Origin: Capronia americana
Taxonomy: Eukaryota; Ascomycota; Eurotiomycetes; Chaetothyriales; Herpotrichiellaceae
DNA: 64,000 bases
Reading direction: 5' to 3'
NCBI GenBank assembly: GCA_016110215.1
Contig: JADWQD010000013.1
Span: forward strand, 1-64,000
In this document: positions 63,020-64,000 of the stretch, piece after piece
Numbering within the stretch: position 1 is the stretch's first letter
How the letters are laid out: each line of letters opens with the position of its first letter
Made by a program: the position numbers and the translations under genes
Notes under the pieces: generated by a model
What the model was told of the DNA's origin: nothing
Database searches by the model: none
Seen by the model: only the letters and a program-made list of their open reading frames with translations

Positions 63020-64000
63020 TGCATCAGGCAGTTCTGCGTGACCAGGCTATAGAGAGAGAGCGTGGGCGTATGGCGTTGAAGCAATAGAGTATGTACAGGA
63101 AAGCACAAAATGGAAGATGGACACATTCAACCGCAACGGAAAGAGATGACGGCGGTTAGGTACAAGTCGTCCTCACCTTGAGACACCTGAATCAGCCATA
63201 TATGGTCTCGACAGCTTACCACCAGCAGGCCCTAATGCCAACAAAGACGAGGCCAGGGGTCGAGATTGAGGCTGTAGCAGTCCCACCAGCGCAATGTCGC
63301 TTGTGAGGAAACGATGCTTGCGGCTTTCCACAATGAGAGCGAGCTTCGAGCATTCATCAGCGATGATCCATGTTCCACCCCGCGGATATCGATCCTCATC
63401 ATGACTGCTGCTTAATATGGATCATCGAGAGTGGGCCGACATCGAAGAATCGCCGAGTAAACGGATCTGCTGGGGTCATATTCCGGTAGCGATGTGGAAG
63501 CCTCGTTAGCTAAAAGAGGCCGAAGAAATCAAAGATGGAAAACGATCCAGGATATCGCCATCCTGCGACCAGGGTCCAGCGTCCCCAGATGTCTGGAACA
63601 ACAAGGTGGCAGTGGAAAAGAGGCTTGAGAGGAGGACGACAGGTCACTTTCCCCTGACAGCTCTTTTTGAAACGGTACAACTGACCTTTCCTGTTGCGGT
63701 TAGTCCTACGTATTCTCGAACAGTTGCAAGGGCAACCCTCGACCATCGCCTCGTGTCCTCGTGCCCTGGCATTGGCAATTCGACCAGGCTTTGGTCCTCA
63801 TGCATGATGCTGTATCACACCCGTCTGGCCAAAGGACGAATCACTTTGCAAACCATAGACACTCACTTCCACCGCGATCAGCGTCCCTGCAGGATGGCAA
63901 ACCCAGGTCCATGGTTCGACCAAACGGATACACCTTCAGGTGTGGTGCTCAAACCAATATGTCTTTCCACATGCTGGGGTCATGGCTGTGTGTTGTCAGG
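63020..64000. other. Upstream region of the glycosyltransferase, no further gene seen
   Basis: About 980 bases to the end of the window. No frame longer than 80 codons with protein character; a neighbouring gene may lie beyond the window. Confidence 0.5.

Noticed and set aside
1..64000. tRNA, rRNA, CRISPR array, riboswitch or secondary-metabolite core gene (PKS, NRPS, terpene synthase)
   Set aside because: No T-loop/acceptor patterns, spaced direct repeats or core-enzyme motifs were seen on either strand while reading; a covariance-model scan would be needed to exclude tRNAs formally.

Overview
The window is nuclear DNA of a filamentous ascomycete (Pezizomycotina). Most genes are split by short introns (about 40-110 bp) with GTRNGT donors, CTRAC-type branch sites and YAG acceptors. 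There are four Zn2Cys6 or Zn2Cys6-containing regulators, fungal-only families (NmrA-like, DAL5-type and sugar MFS carriers, a ZtGT2-type glycosyltransferase), and TA-saturated relics that look like products of repeat-induced point mutation (RIP). The order within Pezizomycotina cannot be fixed by eye. The richness in carriers, dehydrogenases and regulators would suit a versatile saprotroph such as a black yeast, but that is a weak inference. No tRNA, rRNA or CRISPR array was seen.

Layout. 1-720 is an extremely AT-rich block. 1-8.3 kb holds an NmrA-like oxidoreductase, a Na+/phosphate symporter, a PHO4/NUC-1-like bHLH exon with a CACGTG box between them, and a decayed RecQ-type helicase. 8.3-15.6 kb is an acyl-CoA metabolism group: AidB-like acyl-CoA dehydrogenase and acetoacetyl-CoA synthetase face away from each other across a palindrome-rich promoter, followed by a Zn2Cys6 regulator. 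16-22 kb is an amine group: an amino acid/GABA-type permease diverging from a flavin amine oxidase, followed by a Zn2Cys6 regulator. 23.5-24.7 kb is an L-lactate dehydrogenase. 25.9-36.9 kb holds a cyclase-family hydrolase, a DAL5-type carrier, a LEU3-like regulator, a fused aconitase-superfamily dehydratase and a sugar-type carrier. 37.8-40.2 kb is a regulator with both C2H2 fingers and a Zn2Cys6 cluster.

The right part is more mixed: a GPI-anchored NTF2-like surface protein, an intronless TPR protein, a secreted protein with an ADP-ribosyltransferase-like motif, a P450 with a degenerate haem loop, an alpha/beta hydrolase, a sugar MFS carrier, a DHA1 drug/H+ antiporter, a nitrilase-family amidase diverging from a Zn alcohol dehydrogenase, and at the end a large membrane GT2 glycosyltransferase.

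The left 40 kb reads as a chain of small catabolic modules, each with enzyme(s), a carrier and a private transcription factor. The best candidates for an undescribed system are the LEU3-like regulator / aconitase-family dehydratase / carrier group (25.9-36.9 kb) and the two divergent-promoter modules. All exon boundaries were placed by reading splice signals and frame; none was checked against RNA or databases.
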